Part shown: piece after piece, positions 27,622 through 36,174 of the stretch
How the letters are laid out: the number at the start of each line of letters is the position of its first letter
Numbering within the stretch: the stretch's first letter is position 1
NCBI RefSeq assembly: GCF_902158555.1
Contig: NZ_CABGGS010000005.1
Location: 124,001-188,000 of the forward strand
DNA length: 64,000 nt
Reading direction: 5' to 3'
Source: Klebsiella spallanzanii
GTDB lineage: Bacteria; Pseudomonadota; Gammaproteobacteria; Enterobacterales; Enterobacteriaceae
The notes under the pieces: generated by a model
Databases searched by the model: none
The model's input: only the letters and a program-made list of their open reading frames with translations
Told to the model about the DNA's origin: nothing
Position numbers and translations under genes: made by a program

Positions 27622-27978
27622 CCTTCACCCCTGATAAATGAATCGCCTTCAGAATGTACTTATCAATAAATTCCGTAAACAAAATAACCTGTAAATCAGG
27701 TCCATAGATTATTCAACCAGATACCAACATGCTGAAAAAAAGCGAGCGCAACTAAATGTTATTCACATCAGAAAATCATATTATCCCATTTAAATTCATA
27801 ACGTTATGAGAAACGGCCTTATTCTCTTCATTTAATGCAAAAGAGTGTGATCTTGATCACACTTACCACCTGATTTATTTTATCAATATCATTTCTGGCC
27901 AAAAACACCCCCCGTCTTTCCAGAATTAGATATAATTCCAGACCAGTTTAAAGATGACGATATTTATTAAGGAACGAT
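27622..27978. promoter_or_regulatory. Divergent promoter region with a perfect CRP palindrome
   Basis: A 357-base AT-rich gap. At 27846-27861 lies TGTGA, TCTTGA, TCACA, a perfect CRP consensus, whose palindrome extends one base further on each side. A consensus -10 box TATAAT at 27931-27936 serves the rightward DUF2164 gene, with no good -35, as expected for an activated promoter; the CRP centre is about 90 bases upstream of that start. The site could equally serve ibrA to the left. Confidence 0.75.
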
Positions 27979-28218
27979 ATGAGCGATATAGACCTCAGCC
28001 CGGCACAACGCGATCTTCTGCGCGAGAAGCTGTGTAAATACTGCGAAGAGAATTTTGAACTGGAGCTGGAGCAATTTGACGCCGAATTCTTTGTCGACTT
28101 TATCGCAAAAGAACTGGGGCCGATGTTTTATAACGCCGGGATTGATACAGCGATTGCGACTCACGTTGCCTGGAGCGATCGGATTCAGGAAGAGATGGAT
28201 CTGAAAAAAGTCTACTAG
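27979..28218 (+). CDS. DUF2164 small acidic protein
   Basis: 79 residues, highly acidic, mostly helical, with no membrane segment. The KLCKYCEENFELELEQFDAEFFVDF region is the DUF2164 signature. Function unknown. A good AAGGAAC site precedes the start, and the promoter has TATAAT plus an upstream perfect CRP site. It is followed 81 bases later by yjiM, which has its own -10-like box (TATAAT at 28253), so it may be monocistronic. Confidence 0.85.
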   Translation: MSDIDLSPAQRDLLREKLCKYCEENFELELEQFDAEFFVDFIAKELGPMFYNAGIDTAIATHVAWSDRIQEEMDLKKVY

Positions 28219-28252
28219 CGGGAGATCAATAAACACGCATAGTTTTCATGGT

Positions 28253-28258
28253 TATAAT
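28253..28258 (+). promoter_or_regulatory. Candidate -10 box of the yjiM promoter
   Basis: Consensus TATAAT 41 bases before the yjiM ATG. No strong -35 hexamer is evident at 17 bases. Confidence 0.5.
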
Positions 28259-28299
28259 GCGGCTTCTTTCATCATCTCCCGTGTACGGGGAAGGAAATC

Positions 28300-29451
28300 A
28301 TGTCGCTTATCACCGATCTACCCGCCATTTTTGACCAGTTCTCCGAAGCCCGCCAGAAGGGCTTTCTTACGGTCATGGATCTTAAAGAGCAAAATATCCC
28401 GCTGGTTGGCACCTACTGCACCTTTATGCCGCAGGAGATCCCGCTGGCCGCAGGGGCGGTAGTCGTTTCACTGTGCTCCACCTCCGACGAGACTATCGAA
28501 GAGGCGGAAAAGGATTTGCCGCGCAACCTCTGTCCGCTGATTAAAAGCAGCTACGGCTTTGGCAAAACCGACAAATGCCCCTACTTCTACTTTTCCGACC
28601 TCGTCGTGGGCGAAACCACCTGCGACGGCAAAAAGAAAATGTATGAGTACATGGCCGAATTCAAAGCCGTGCACGTCATGCAGCTACCTAACAGCGCCAA
28701 CGACGACGCCTCGCGGGCGCTGTGGAAAGCAGAAATCCTGCGCCTGCAACGGGCGGTAGAAGACCGCTTCGGCACGCCCATTACCGAAGCCGCGCTGCGC
28801 GAGGCAATTATCCTCAAGAACCGTGAACGTCGGGCGCTGGCGAACTTCTATCGCGTCGGGCAGCTCAACCCACCCGCGCTCAGCGGCAGCGATATCTTAA
28901 AAGTGGTCTACGGCGCAACTTTCCGCTTCGACAAAGAGGCGCTGATTAACGAACTCAACAGCATGGCCGAGCGGGTTCGCCAGGAATGGCAAGAGGGCAA
29001 ACGGCTGGAAGCGCGACCGCGCATTCTTATCACTGGCTGCCCGATAGGTGGCGCGGCGGAAAAAGTGGTGAAAGCGATTGAGGACAACGGCGGCTGGGTG
29101 GTCGGTTTTGAAAACTGCACCGGCGCCAAAGCCACCGAGCGTTGCGTCGAAGAAACCGGTGATGTTTACGACGCCCTGACCGACAAATACCTCGCCATCG
29201 GCTGCTCCTGCATCTCGCCGAACGACCAGCGCTTAACCCTGCTCAGCCAGATGGTAGAAGAGTACCAGGCCGACGGCGTGGTAGATGTGATATTGCAGGC
29301 CTGCCACACCTACGCGGTGGAATCGCTGGCGATTAAGCGCCACGTGCGCAATCAGCACAACATTCCCTATATCGCCATTGAGACCGACTATTCGACAGCG
29401 GATATCGGTCAGCTCAGCACCCGCGTCGCGGCCTTTATTGAAATGCTGTAG
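28300..29451 (+). CDS. yjiM: YjiM, 2-hydroxyacyl-CoA dehydratase D-component-like protein
   Basis: 383 residues, same length as E. coli YjiM. It belongs to the HgdB/2-hydroxyglutaryl-CoA dehydratase D family, whose members hold a [4Fe-4S] cluster bound by conserved cysteines; candidates are seen in TYCTFMP, NLCPLIKSS and the ITGCPIGG and QACHTY segments. No partner alpha subunit gene is present. With the activator YjiL and a DUF3343 protein next door it could form a double-cubane-type reductase, an enzyme class of this superfamily that consists of one component plus activator. The substrate is unknown. Confidence 0.9.
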   Translation: MSLITDLPAIFDQFSEARQKGFLTVMDLKEQNIPLVGTYCTFMPQEIPLAAGAVVVSLCSTSDETIEEAEKDLPRNLCPLIKSSYGFGKTDKCPYFYFSDLVVGETTCDGKKKMYEYMAEFKAVHVMQLPNSANDDASRALWKAEILRLQRAVEDRFGTPITEAALREAIILKNRERRALANFYRVGQLNPPALSGSDILKVVYGATFRFDKEALINELNSMAERVRQEWQEGKRLEARPRILITGCPIGGAAEKVVKAIEDNGGWVVGFENCTGAKATERCVEETGDVYDALTDKYLAIGCSCISPNDQRLTLLSQMVEEYQADGVVDVILQACHTYAVESLAIKRHVRNQHNIPYIAIETDYSTADIGQLSTRVAAFIEML

Positions 29452-29460
29452 GGGGCATGA

Positions 29461-30228
29461 GTGACGTTTACCGTAGGGATTGATTCCGGCTCCACCGCCA
29501 CCAAAGGCATTCTGCTCCAGGACGGCGCTATACAACGCCGTTTTCTCTGCCCGACGCCATTTCGCCCCGCCGATGCCATCGTGGAAGCGTGGGAAACGCT
29601 CTGCGCCGGGCTGGATGAACGCCCGTTTTTAACCTTAACCGGCTACGGTCGCCAACTGGTGGACTTTGCCGATAAACAGGTAACTGAGATCTCCTGCCAC
29701 GGTCTCGGCGCGCGCTTGCTCGCTCCGGAGACCCGCACGGTTATCGATATTGGCGGCCAGGACAGCAAGGTTATCCAGTTGGATGATGACGGCAACCTCA
29801 CCGACTTTCTGATGAATGACAAATGCGCAGCGGGCACCGGACGCTTTCTGGAGGTTATCTCGCGCACCCTCGGGGCCAGCGTCGAACAGCTCGACAGCAT
29901 CACCGAAGGCGTCGAGCCGCATGCGATTACCAGCATGTGCACGGTGTTCGCCGAATCCGAGGTCATCAGCCTGCGTTCAGCCGGGGTACCGCCGGAGGCC
30001 ATTCTCGCCGGAGTGATCAACGCCATGGCCCGGCGTAGCGCCAATTTTATTGGTCGTCTGTCGGCGCAGGGCCCGCTGTTGTTTACCGGCGGCGTCAGCC
30101 ACTGTGCGGCGTTCGCGCGAATGCTGGAAGGCCACGTCGGCATGGCGGTACATACCCATCCCGACGCCCAGTTCGCCGGAGCGATCGGTGCAGCGCTGAT
30201 CGGTTTACGTCAAAGGAGCCGCAGATGA
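29461..30228 (+). CDS. yjiL: YjiL, ATP-dependent activator of 2-hydroxyacyl-CoA dehydratase type
   Basis: 255 residues from a GTG, in agreement with E. coli YjiL. ASKHA-fold ATPase: phosphate-1 loop GIDSGSTATKG at the N-terminus, IDIGGQDSK near residue 96-102. The two cysteines that would bridge a [4Fe-4S] cluster between subunits are C122 (KCAAGTGRF) and C160 (SMCTVFAESE). Family members use ATP to drive a low-potential electron into the partner enzyme, here presumably YjiM. It overlaps the DUF3343 gene by four bases. Confidence 0.93.
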   Translation: MTFTVGIDSGSTATKGILLQDGAIQRRFLCPTPFRPADAIVEAWETLCAGLDERPFLTLTGYGRQLVDFADKQVTEISCHGLGARLLAPETRTVIDIGGQDSKVIQLDDDGNLTDFLMNDKCAAGTGRFLEVISRTLGASVEQLDSITEGVEPHAITSMCTVFAESEVISLRSAGVPPEAILAGVINAMARRSANFIGRLSAQGPLLFTGGVSHCAAFARMLEGHVGMAVHTHPDAQFAGAIGAALIGLRQRSRR

Positions 30229-30494
30229 CGGAATATCTGTTTTTATTTCACTCAACGGTGGGCGTGGTGCGCACCCGCAAAGCCTTGCAGGCAGCGGGAA
30301 TGACCTTCCGGGTGAAGGACATTCCGCGCCAGCTGCGCGGCGGCTGCGGACTGTGCATTTATCTGAGCTGTGAACCCGGTGAGGAACAGCGGTGGGTTGT
30401 TGCAGGTGAAACGGAAGCGATTTACCGTGTCGATGAAGGAGCTTTTATGCTCCTCCATGCGCTCCCATCTACGACAAACCTCACTGATAGTTAA
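30225..30494 (+). CDS. DUF3343 small protein
   Basis: 89 residues. DUF3343 (putative Se/S carrier-like) signature: HSTVGVVRTRKALQAAGMTFRVKDIP, then RGGCGLCIYL with two cysteines. Members sit beside YjiL/YjiM-type genes and are proposed to handle sulfur or metal, but no function is proven. The last 14 bases overlap the convergent fimbrial adhesin gene, so its extreme C-terminus (TTNLTDS) may have been altered when the fimbrial operon arrived. Confidence 0.85.
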   Translation: MTEYLFLFHSTVGVVRTRKALQAAGMTFRVKDIPRQLRGGCGLCIYLSCEPGEEQRWVVAGETEAIYRVDEGAFMLLHALPSTTNLTDS

Positions 30495-31668
30495 GCGTAA
30501 ATTCGACCGCCGTATCGGCCTTACCTGCCCGCAGCGTACTTTCATTGTTGCGGGCGTAGCGCGCTTTGAGCGGTATTGCGTAGCTGGCGGTGGATTGCTG
30601 TAACGTCAGTCCCGAGTCGGTCAGCGTATTGGCTTTCGAATTGGTCAACACATTCACGTTTTCGCGATTTTGTATCTCAAGACACATGCCTTTTGCCATA
30701 TCGGTATCATCAGTCAGCGCTGCGCACTCGCCGCCCGTCGCCAGCGTTTGATAGCCACTGACCGGATTAAGCAAAAATCCAATGCTATTAGCCATGTCTG
30801 GCGCGCCTATCGTATAGTCGGTCGAACTTCTCCAGCGAATCACCGCCGTCGACGAAGAGTCCGATGCATTACGGTTGTAGCGTCCGTACATCGGCGGGCA
30901 GTTCAGGAGATTGATATTGAAATCCACCCATTCGGTGGTCGTCGATTCCGCAATCGAATGTTCTCCCATGGGCACCGTGACATCCGGCGTCTGGCAGGTA
31001 CCGGCAACGACATTCACTGAACCAGAAATATACCAACGGTAACCGTAGTCCCTGGTCATATCAGTCGTGTTCGTCGCCTGAGCAGAGCGAGTAATCGCCG
31101 GGTAGTTGAACGCCACCGACCAGACCCCCGGAGAGATATCCCCGACCTTAACCAGCAGAAGTTCAAACGCCTGATCGGTATACACCGAGCCAAAAGGCGT
31201 GGCTTCCACATCAGAGATTTTCGTTTGCAGAGTGGAGGAGTCCGGTAACCCAAATAACGATGTTGAATTATTATTATAGGTAACGGTGACAACCATCCCA
31301 ATGCCGGAAACCCCCGTACTGTAAACATTAAATCCCCGATACTGGCCAACGATCGCAGGCAGCGCCCCTTCAATATTTAACGCATGGACCAGCTTAATAT
31401 ATTCCCCACCAGACACGTTCGAAATACAGCCATCGACACCGATGAGCTGCGTATCGGCATCATAAATGTACTGTCTGTAAAGTACCGATCCCACAGGCAA
31501 ATCGCGTAACGCCGAAACCGTCGTACCTTTGCCTAATACCGAGACACTTTTTTCAATATAAGACGTACGGCCAGAATAATTTTTCGCACAGGTAATCGAA
31601 GCGGACGAAACAAACGGCAGCAGTAATAATCCCGCTAATCCCCATCGTAGCCAGCTTTTCATCGGCAT
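30481..31668 (-). CDS. Fimbrial tip adhesin (two-domain, FimH-like)
   Basis: About 395 residues. Two adjacent ATG codons (31671, 31668) follow GGAGGG; the second has the better spacing. A signal peptide (WLRWGLAGLLLLPFVSSAS) leads into an N-terminal receptor-binding domain (about 25-215) and a C-terminal pilin domain (about 230-395) ending in the donor-strand motif VEFTLNYQ. Cysteine pairs fit both domains. It is the last gene of the fimbrial operon, so it probably sits at the tip. The receptor cannot be guessed. Its 3' end overlaps the convergent DUF3343 gene. Confidence 0.85.
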   Translation of the reverse strand: MPMKSWLRWGLAGLLLLPFVSSASITCAKNYSGRTSYIEKSVSVLGKGTTVSALRDLPVGSVLYRQYIYDADTQLIGVDGCISNVSGGEYIKLVHALNIEGALPAIVGQYRGFNVYSTGVSGIGMVVTVTYNNNSTSLFGLPDSSTLQTKISDVEATPFGSVYTDQAFELLLVKVGDISPGVWSVAFNYPAITRSAQATNTTDMTRDYGYRWYISGSVNVVAGTCQTPDVTVPMGEHSIAESTTTEWVDFNINLLNCPPMYGRYNRNASDSSSTAVIRWRSSTDYTIGAPDMANSIGFLLNPVSGYQTLATGGECAALTDDTDMAKGMCLEIQNRENVNVLTNSKANTLTDSGLTLQQSTASYAIPLKARYARNNESTLRAGKADTAVEFTLNYQ

Positions 31669-31687
31669 CATTAACCCTCCCTGGAGG

Positions 31688-34207
31688 TTAGCGGCATTCG
31701 GCATTCATGTTGATAATTTCCGCCCCTGAAGAGGCCGGAAGTGAATAATTGATGGTACAGGAGTCCTCTTTGCTATCTCCCCAGCTCACCCGCAGCTGGC
31801 CTGAAATATGAGCAAGGCGGGCAAAAATACGTTGCCCCTGGCCTACCACGCCAACCACGTTTTGCTCCGCATCCTGCACATCGGCCCCAAATGGAATATC
31901 GTGATTATTGACCAGACGAATCATCACCGCCTGTCCCTGCACGGTATCAAAACGCAGTTTGACCACCGCACCGCTATAAGGCGCAATTTTCTGACTGGTA
32001 TTTTCCAGCTCAACGCTCTCTGAAATACCTTTCGGGTCAATTTCGATCAGGTTGTTCTGATAAGCATTCAGATAAGGGACGATAGCGTAGCCAAAACGAT
32101 CGACGGTAATGCCTGAATAACCGCTCACTTTCGCGCCCTGCGCGCCTTTTGCTTCAACTAACGCCATGGTGTCGGCGGTATAGGGGGTCAGCGTGACGCC
32201 GCCGCTGTGCGCAACCGCGCCGCCGCTAATGCCAAAAGAGTAGTTGCTGTAATGTTTACCCGTTCCCGCCTGCGCCTGGAGCATCGCCAGCGAACTGCGC
32301 AGCGATGTATTCAGCGAACCGCTCGTTGCCCCCCCATGATTGCTATTGGACGCCGACAAGCCATAGCTCAGCGAGTTATCTTCCAGCGCCGTACCGCTCA
32401 GCCCTAGCTGCTCGCGAACCACGCCGCCCGGATCGTGATTCAGGTTCATCGACATCTGGCTAAAAGGCGTGGTATTGCCGAGCGGAATGCTCAGCGTCAA
32501 CTGGTAGTGGTTTTCATAATCGCCATCACCATTGCGGTTACGGCTCATGCTCAGACCGTAGCTCACTCGCCCCAGAGAATTGTTATAACCAAACTGATAC
32601 TGACGGTCAGTACCTTGATTGTTATCCCAGTAGTTCTGCTGCCAGACGTTGAGGTAAAAATTTCCCCACCCTTCCGGCAGATTCTGGCTGGCGCTGATGC
32701 TGAGACGGCTTTTGGGGCGATGGATATCCCACGTACTATCGCCATATTTCTGCGCATCGCGGATCTGCATCGCCGTCATAAAGTCGAGGTACTCTTCGGT
32801 CGAATAACGGTATGCCGCAACGTTAAAATTACTGCCGGTAGATAAAATGAATTGGCTGTATTTCAACTGATAGCTTTGCCCCGACATGCGCTTGCCGTAG
32901 CCCTCCAGCGGTTTCTCCAGTTGCGCCTGCGCCTGGGTGGCGTCCAGAGAGAATGTCCCGACGGACGTACCCAGCGACATACCCACAATACCCGCCTGAT
33001 AATCTTCATTACCCTGAAGACCCGCATAGCCGGTAAAAAAATTGTTCAACCCACGGCTCCACGTCAGTTCACCGAAAGCAGGCTCGCTTTCCACCTGATC
33101 TTTACGCAGCTTACCTATCGTCATGCTGTAGTGGTTAGTGCCCGAACGGAGTAAATTACTGGTCGCCGCGTAGGGGATTGTCTGCTGCTGCTCGGAGCCA
33201 TCCGCTTCCTTAATCACCAGTTGCAGATCGCCACCGTAGCCAGTGGGATAGAGATCGTTAATTTCAAACGGGCCGGGCGAAACGGCCGTTTCGTACAGCA
33301 AACGCCCCTGCTGGAGAATCTGCACCTTCGCCGACGTACGGGCAGTTCCGCGAACAATAGGCGCATAGCCGCGCTGGGAATCAGGCAGCATCTGCTCTTC
33401 ATTCGCCAGTTGAATACCGCGAAATGCAAGGGTATCAAACAGCTCGCCGCGGGTATTGCGGTCGCCTATCGACAGGCGTCCTTTTATCGCCGGAATATCG
33501 CGCTGAACCCAGGAATTGAGCGCCTGATAGTGGCTGCCCTCGTCATCCTGCCAGCTCCAGTTGCCATTGTGACGAAAATACCAGTTCCCCAGGTTAAAAC
33601 CCGCAGTGATCCCCGAATAGGCGCTATCGTTTTCCGTTCCCCGGTTTTGCTGGTGATAATAGTTCGCATTGTAGGTCAACAGCCCTGCCGTCACGCCTTT
33701 GTTCCACAGCGCCGGGTTGACGTATCCCCGCGGGTTACGAATCAGATAAAGCGTTGGAAGTTCTAAATCCAGCGCCTGGTTGCCAGGATCGAATTCCGAC
33801 TTTACCTGGGGGATAATCTCCGCCATAGAGAGGCAGGCATCATCCGCGCTATTAGCCAGCAGCGATTGCGCATTCTCGCTAAGCTTCTCGACATTCAGCG
33901 GCAGCGTACGCCATGTTTCAGTCGCCAGACATATGCCCCCTGTTATGGCTGGCGGTTTACTCTCGCTGACCGTAATATCCTGGAAACCCTGATACTGACC
34001 GTTGAGCCGTAGCTCCACGCGATATTTTCCCGGCACGGCCTGGTCGCGTTCATAATGTCTCAGATCGATTTTTTTCTGGCTGCCCTGGCTCATAAAGGTG
34101 CTATTAAACTGCACTTCATCTGCGTCCTGCGCGATTGCAAGGGGGCTAAAACCAAGCGAGAACGCCACAGCCAGAGGCGTCGGTTTAAAATAGCAGGAAC
34201 GAATCAT
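31688..34207 (-). CDS. Fimbrial outer-membrane usher
   Basis: 839 residues from the ATG at 34207 (the preceding TTG is less likely). Signal peptide ending near SPLAIA, N-terminal chaperone-binding domain (VQFNSTFM), 24-strand barrel with plug (PFEINDLYPTGYGGDLQLVIKEADG is the usher signature around residue 310), and a C-terminal domain with the final cysteine pair (CTINYSLP ... NAEC). It threads chaperone-subunit complexes through the outer membrane. The stop lies upstream of the adhesin start by a short gap with a GGAGGG site. Confidence 0.95.
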   Translation of the reverse strand: MIRSCYFKPTPLAVAFSLGFSPLAIAQDADEVQFNSTFMSQGSQKKIDLRHYERDQAVPGKYRVELRLNGQYQGFQDITVSESKPPAITGGICLATETWRTLPLNVEKLSENAQSLLANSADDACLSMAEIIPQVKSEFDPGNQALDLELPTLYLIRNPRGYVNPALWNKGVTAGLLTYNANYYHQQNRGTENDSAYSGITAGFNLGNWYFRHNGNWSWQDDEGSHYQALNSWVQRDIPAIKGRLSIGDRNTRGELFDTLAFRGIQLANEEQMLPDSQRGYAPIVRGTARTSAKVQILQQGRLLYETAVSPGPFEINDLYPTGYGGDLQLVIKEADGSEQQQTIPYAATSNLLRSGTNHYSMTIGKLRKDQVESEPAFGELTWSRGLNNFFTGYAGLQGNEDYQAGIVGMSLGTSVGTFSLDATQAQAQLEKPLEGYGKRMSGQSYQLKYSQFILSTGSNFNVAAYRYSTEEYLDFMTAMQIRDAQKYGDSTWDIHRPKSRLSISASQNLPEGWGNFYLNVWQQNYWDNNQGTDRQYQFGYNNSLGRVSYGLSMSRNRNGDGDYENHYQLTLSIPLGNTTPFSQMSMNLNHDPGGVVREQLGLSGTALEDNSLSYGLSASNSNHGGATSGSLNTSLRSSLAMLQAQAGTGKHYSNYSFGISGGAVAHSGGVTLTPYTADTMALVEAKGAQGAKVSGYSGITVDRFGYAIVPYLNAYQNNLIEIDPKGISESVELENTSQKIAPYSGAVVKLRFDTVQGQAVMIRLVNNHDIPFGADVQDAEQNVVGVVGQGQRIFARLAHISGQLRVSWGDSKEDSCTINYSLPASSGAEIINMNAECR

Positions 34208-34277
34208 CAAGAACCCCGTTCTATTCCATTACTGTTTACAGGGCGGCGATAACACAATGAATACCGCATTAATTAAT

Positions 34278-34973
34278 TTATTTTTTATTAGGATCCACAG
34301 GACGTAGAGCGCCGTAGTCATTGATAATCATCGGGTACCAGCGGGTGGTCGCACGGTCCAGCGACCAGGTATGAGTTTCACCTGGCGTTAACATGCCGCC
34401 TGCGCCAATATTTTTTTCCCCTTTTTCATCTTCTGAAAAGTAGGCTACCGTCACGTGATATGGGGTGGCGTTATGCGCGGTGACTTTATTTCCCTGGCGC
34501 TTCCAGACAACGTTTTCCGGGGCATCACTCGCGTTTTTAATCAGATTTTTGGGGCGATAGAAAAGTTTCAGACGAGAACGAAAAGCCATTGATAGCAGGT
34601 TTTTCTCTGCTAGTTCGCCTTTAACCATGGGGGGAACCTCCAGAACGTTAAGATAAAAAATAGACTCTTTATCCTGCGGTAACGTTTCGCCTGTAAAACG
34701 AATACGCAACGTCTGTCCTTTTCCGGCATTAACACGGTTAATCGGCGGGGTTAGCAAAAAAGGAGCTTTTGCCGTATCCGGGGTTGAATTTTGATCGCCA
34801 TTATCCACCCAGGATTGAATAAGTACCGGCGAACTCCCCTTATTTTCCATTTTCACGGTCACTTCCCGCTCGGTTGCCGGGTAAATAACGCGCGTTCCTG
34901 AGATAACCACTGAGCCACAGGCAGGAAAGGCCGCAGTTATAACAAGCAGCATAGTGAGAATGCTTTTTTTCAT
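34278..34973 (-). CDS. Periplasmic fimbrial chaperone (PapD-like)
   Basis: 231 residues from the ATG at 34973, placed after GGAGGG; an upstream in-frame ATG (35024) has no site. Signal peptide MKKSILTMLLVITAAFPACG. Two Ig-like domains with the family residues: the Arg of GTRVIYP and the Lys of FRSRLKLFYRP that anchor the subunit C-terminus, and the alternating hydrophobic G1 strand. It folds the subunits in the periplasm and delivers them to the usher. Second structural gene of the operon. Confidence 0.94.
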   Translation of the reverse strand: MKKSILTMLLVITAAFPACGSVVISGTRVIYPATEREVTVKMENKGSSPVLIQSWVDNGDQNSTPDTAKAPFLLTPPINRVNAGKGQTLRIRFTGETLPQDKESIFYLNVLEVPPMVKGELAEKNLLSMAFRSRLKLFYRPKNLIKNASDAPENVVWKRQGNKVTAHNATPYHVTVAYFSEDEKGEKNIGAGGMLTPGETHTWSLDRATTRWYPMIINDYGALRPVDPNKK

Positions 34974-35046
34974 TACGGAATCCCTCCTGTTAACCGATGG
35001 AATTCCTTCCATCGGTGATTTCATATGTCATCCAATGACGATAAAT

Positions 35047-35607
35047 TTACTGATAGTTAATGCTAAAATTCACGTTACTGGTTACTGCCCCCGGAGTCGT
35101 TGCGCCTGTCGCGTAATATTGAACAGCATAAGGCAGGATAGTCGTTCCTGTGCTCGCCCCAGTAGTATTCGGAATAACAACCTGAGTATTGGTTGAACTC
35201 TGCGAGTTATGGCCCACCTTAATAGCGCTATCGCTTTGGACATCAACCAACTGTAGCTGGACGTTACCAGCGCCGCTTGAAGTCGTATTCACCAGATTAT
35301 TGGTGACGCTGTCTACAGTTGCACCACCTTCAAAGTAAGCGGCTGCCGTAGAAGTGGTTACCAGGCCAGTACAGCCAGAAAGCTCGATATTAAATTGCGT
35401 ACGTCCACCAGTAGTGCCCGCAGTCGCCAAAGATGCGGTTGAAAGTGTCGGTAATACGACCGTAGCCGGGGAAGCTGCGCCATCAACAGCGATCTGGCAG
35501 GTCGCGTCGGTTAGCTTGCCCTGGAAGTTGATTTGCCCATCAGTCGCCTGAGCGCCCGCCGCAACCAGGCAAGAAACAACCGCAGTAGATAATAATAAAC
35601 GTTTCAT
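35047..35607 (-). CDS. Major fimbrial subunit
   Basis: 186 residues from the ATG at 35607 with GGAG upstream. Signal peptide MKRLLLSTAVVSCLVAAGAQA, then a type-1-like pilin: GQINFQGKLTDATCQI, a second cysteine in LSGCTG forming the usual disulfide, a Thr/Ala/Ser-rich body and the C-terminal donor strand VNFSINYQ. First structural gene, as expected for the major subunit. The gap to the regulator gene (198 bases) should hold the operon promoter; no invertible element is seen. Confidence 0.93.
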   Translation of the reverse strand: MKRLLLSTAVVSCLVAAGAQATDGQINFQGKLTDATCQIAVDGAASPATVVLPTLSTASLATAGTTGGRTQFNIELSGCTGLVTTSTAAAYFEGGATVDSVTNNLVNTTSSGAGNVQLQLVDVQSDSAIKVGHNSQSSTNTQVVIPNTTGASTGTTILPYAVQYYATGATTPGAVTSNVNFSINYQ

Positions 35608-35805
35608 ATTTAACTCCATGTTAAAAAATCCCTGGATAAGGGAGCATCATTTATAGATAAGCACTCTTTCTAGAGGGTAAACCGTCAAAGCAGACTATCC
35701 ATAACGGTCAACTATTTATTAGTGCCAATACAAAAATATTAGCTACTAACAAAACGGCCATGAGGTCTGATTTATTTACAGACTAAATATCATCACAATT
35801 AATAA

Positions 35806-36174
35806 TTAAGGCTGATAAAGTATTTTTATATTCCCAGAGGTAATTCTGTATCCTTTTCCGGCAATTCGCTCAATCATATTATCCTGCACACCGGCTAACT
35901 GCAGGTTTTGTTTTAAAGCCGTCATCACTTGCACTAATCTGGAATGCGAAGAACTCAGTCCATTTTTATCCCAGACGTGATGCATGATGTCATTATCGGT
36001 AATAATCTCTTTCTGATGTTGCATGAGAAGAAAGAATAAAAGATTAGACATCGTACTACGTAAAACAATAGGGCTCTCTCTCTGTAACTGACGAGAAACG
36101 TTAACTATTTTAAGTGGGCTATCAAAACAAAAAATTGCATCATCAATAAGAAAACCAAAAACAGAGAATGGCAT
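35806..36174 (-). CDS. Winged-helix regulator of the fimbrial operon
   Basis: 122 residues, soluble. Residues about 40-112 form an OmpR/CadC-type winged helix (MSNLLFFLLMQHQKEIITDN, VWDKNGLSSSHSRLVQVMTAL, ERIAGKGYRI). There is no receiver domain and no membrane helix, so it is a stand-alone DNA-binding protein. AAGGA lies seven bases before the ATG. Its position upstream of, and in the same direction as, the pilin gene suggests it controls the operon. The same wHTH subfamily occurs in the membrane regulator at 58051. Confidence 0.8.
   Translation of the reverse strand: MPFSVFGFLIDDAIFCFDSPLKIVNVSRQLQRESPIVLRSTMSNLLFFLLMQHQKEIITDNDIMHHVWDKNGLSSSHSRLVQVMTALKQNLQLAGVQDNMIERIAGKGYRITSGNIKILYQP

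Noticed and set aside
35608..35805. Phase-variable invertible fimbrial promoter
   Set aside because: No inverted repeats of the fimS type flank the promoter region and no recombinase gene is present.
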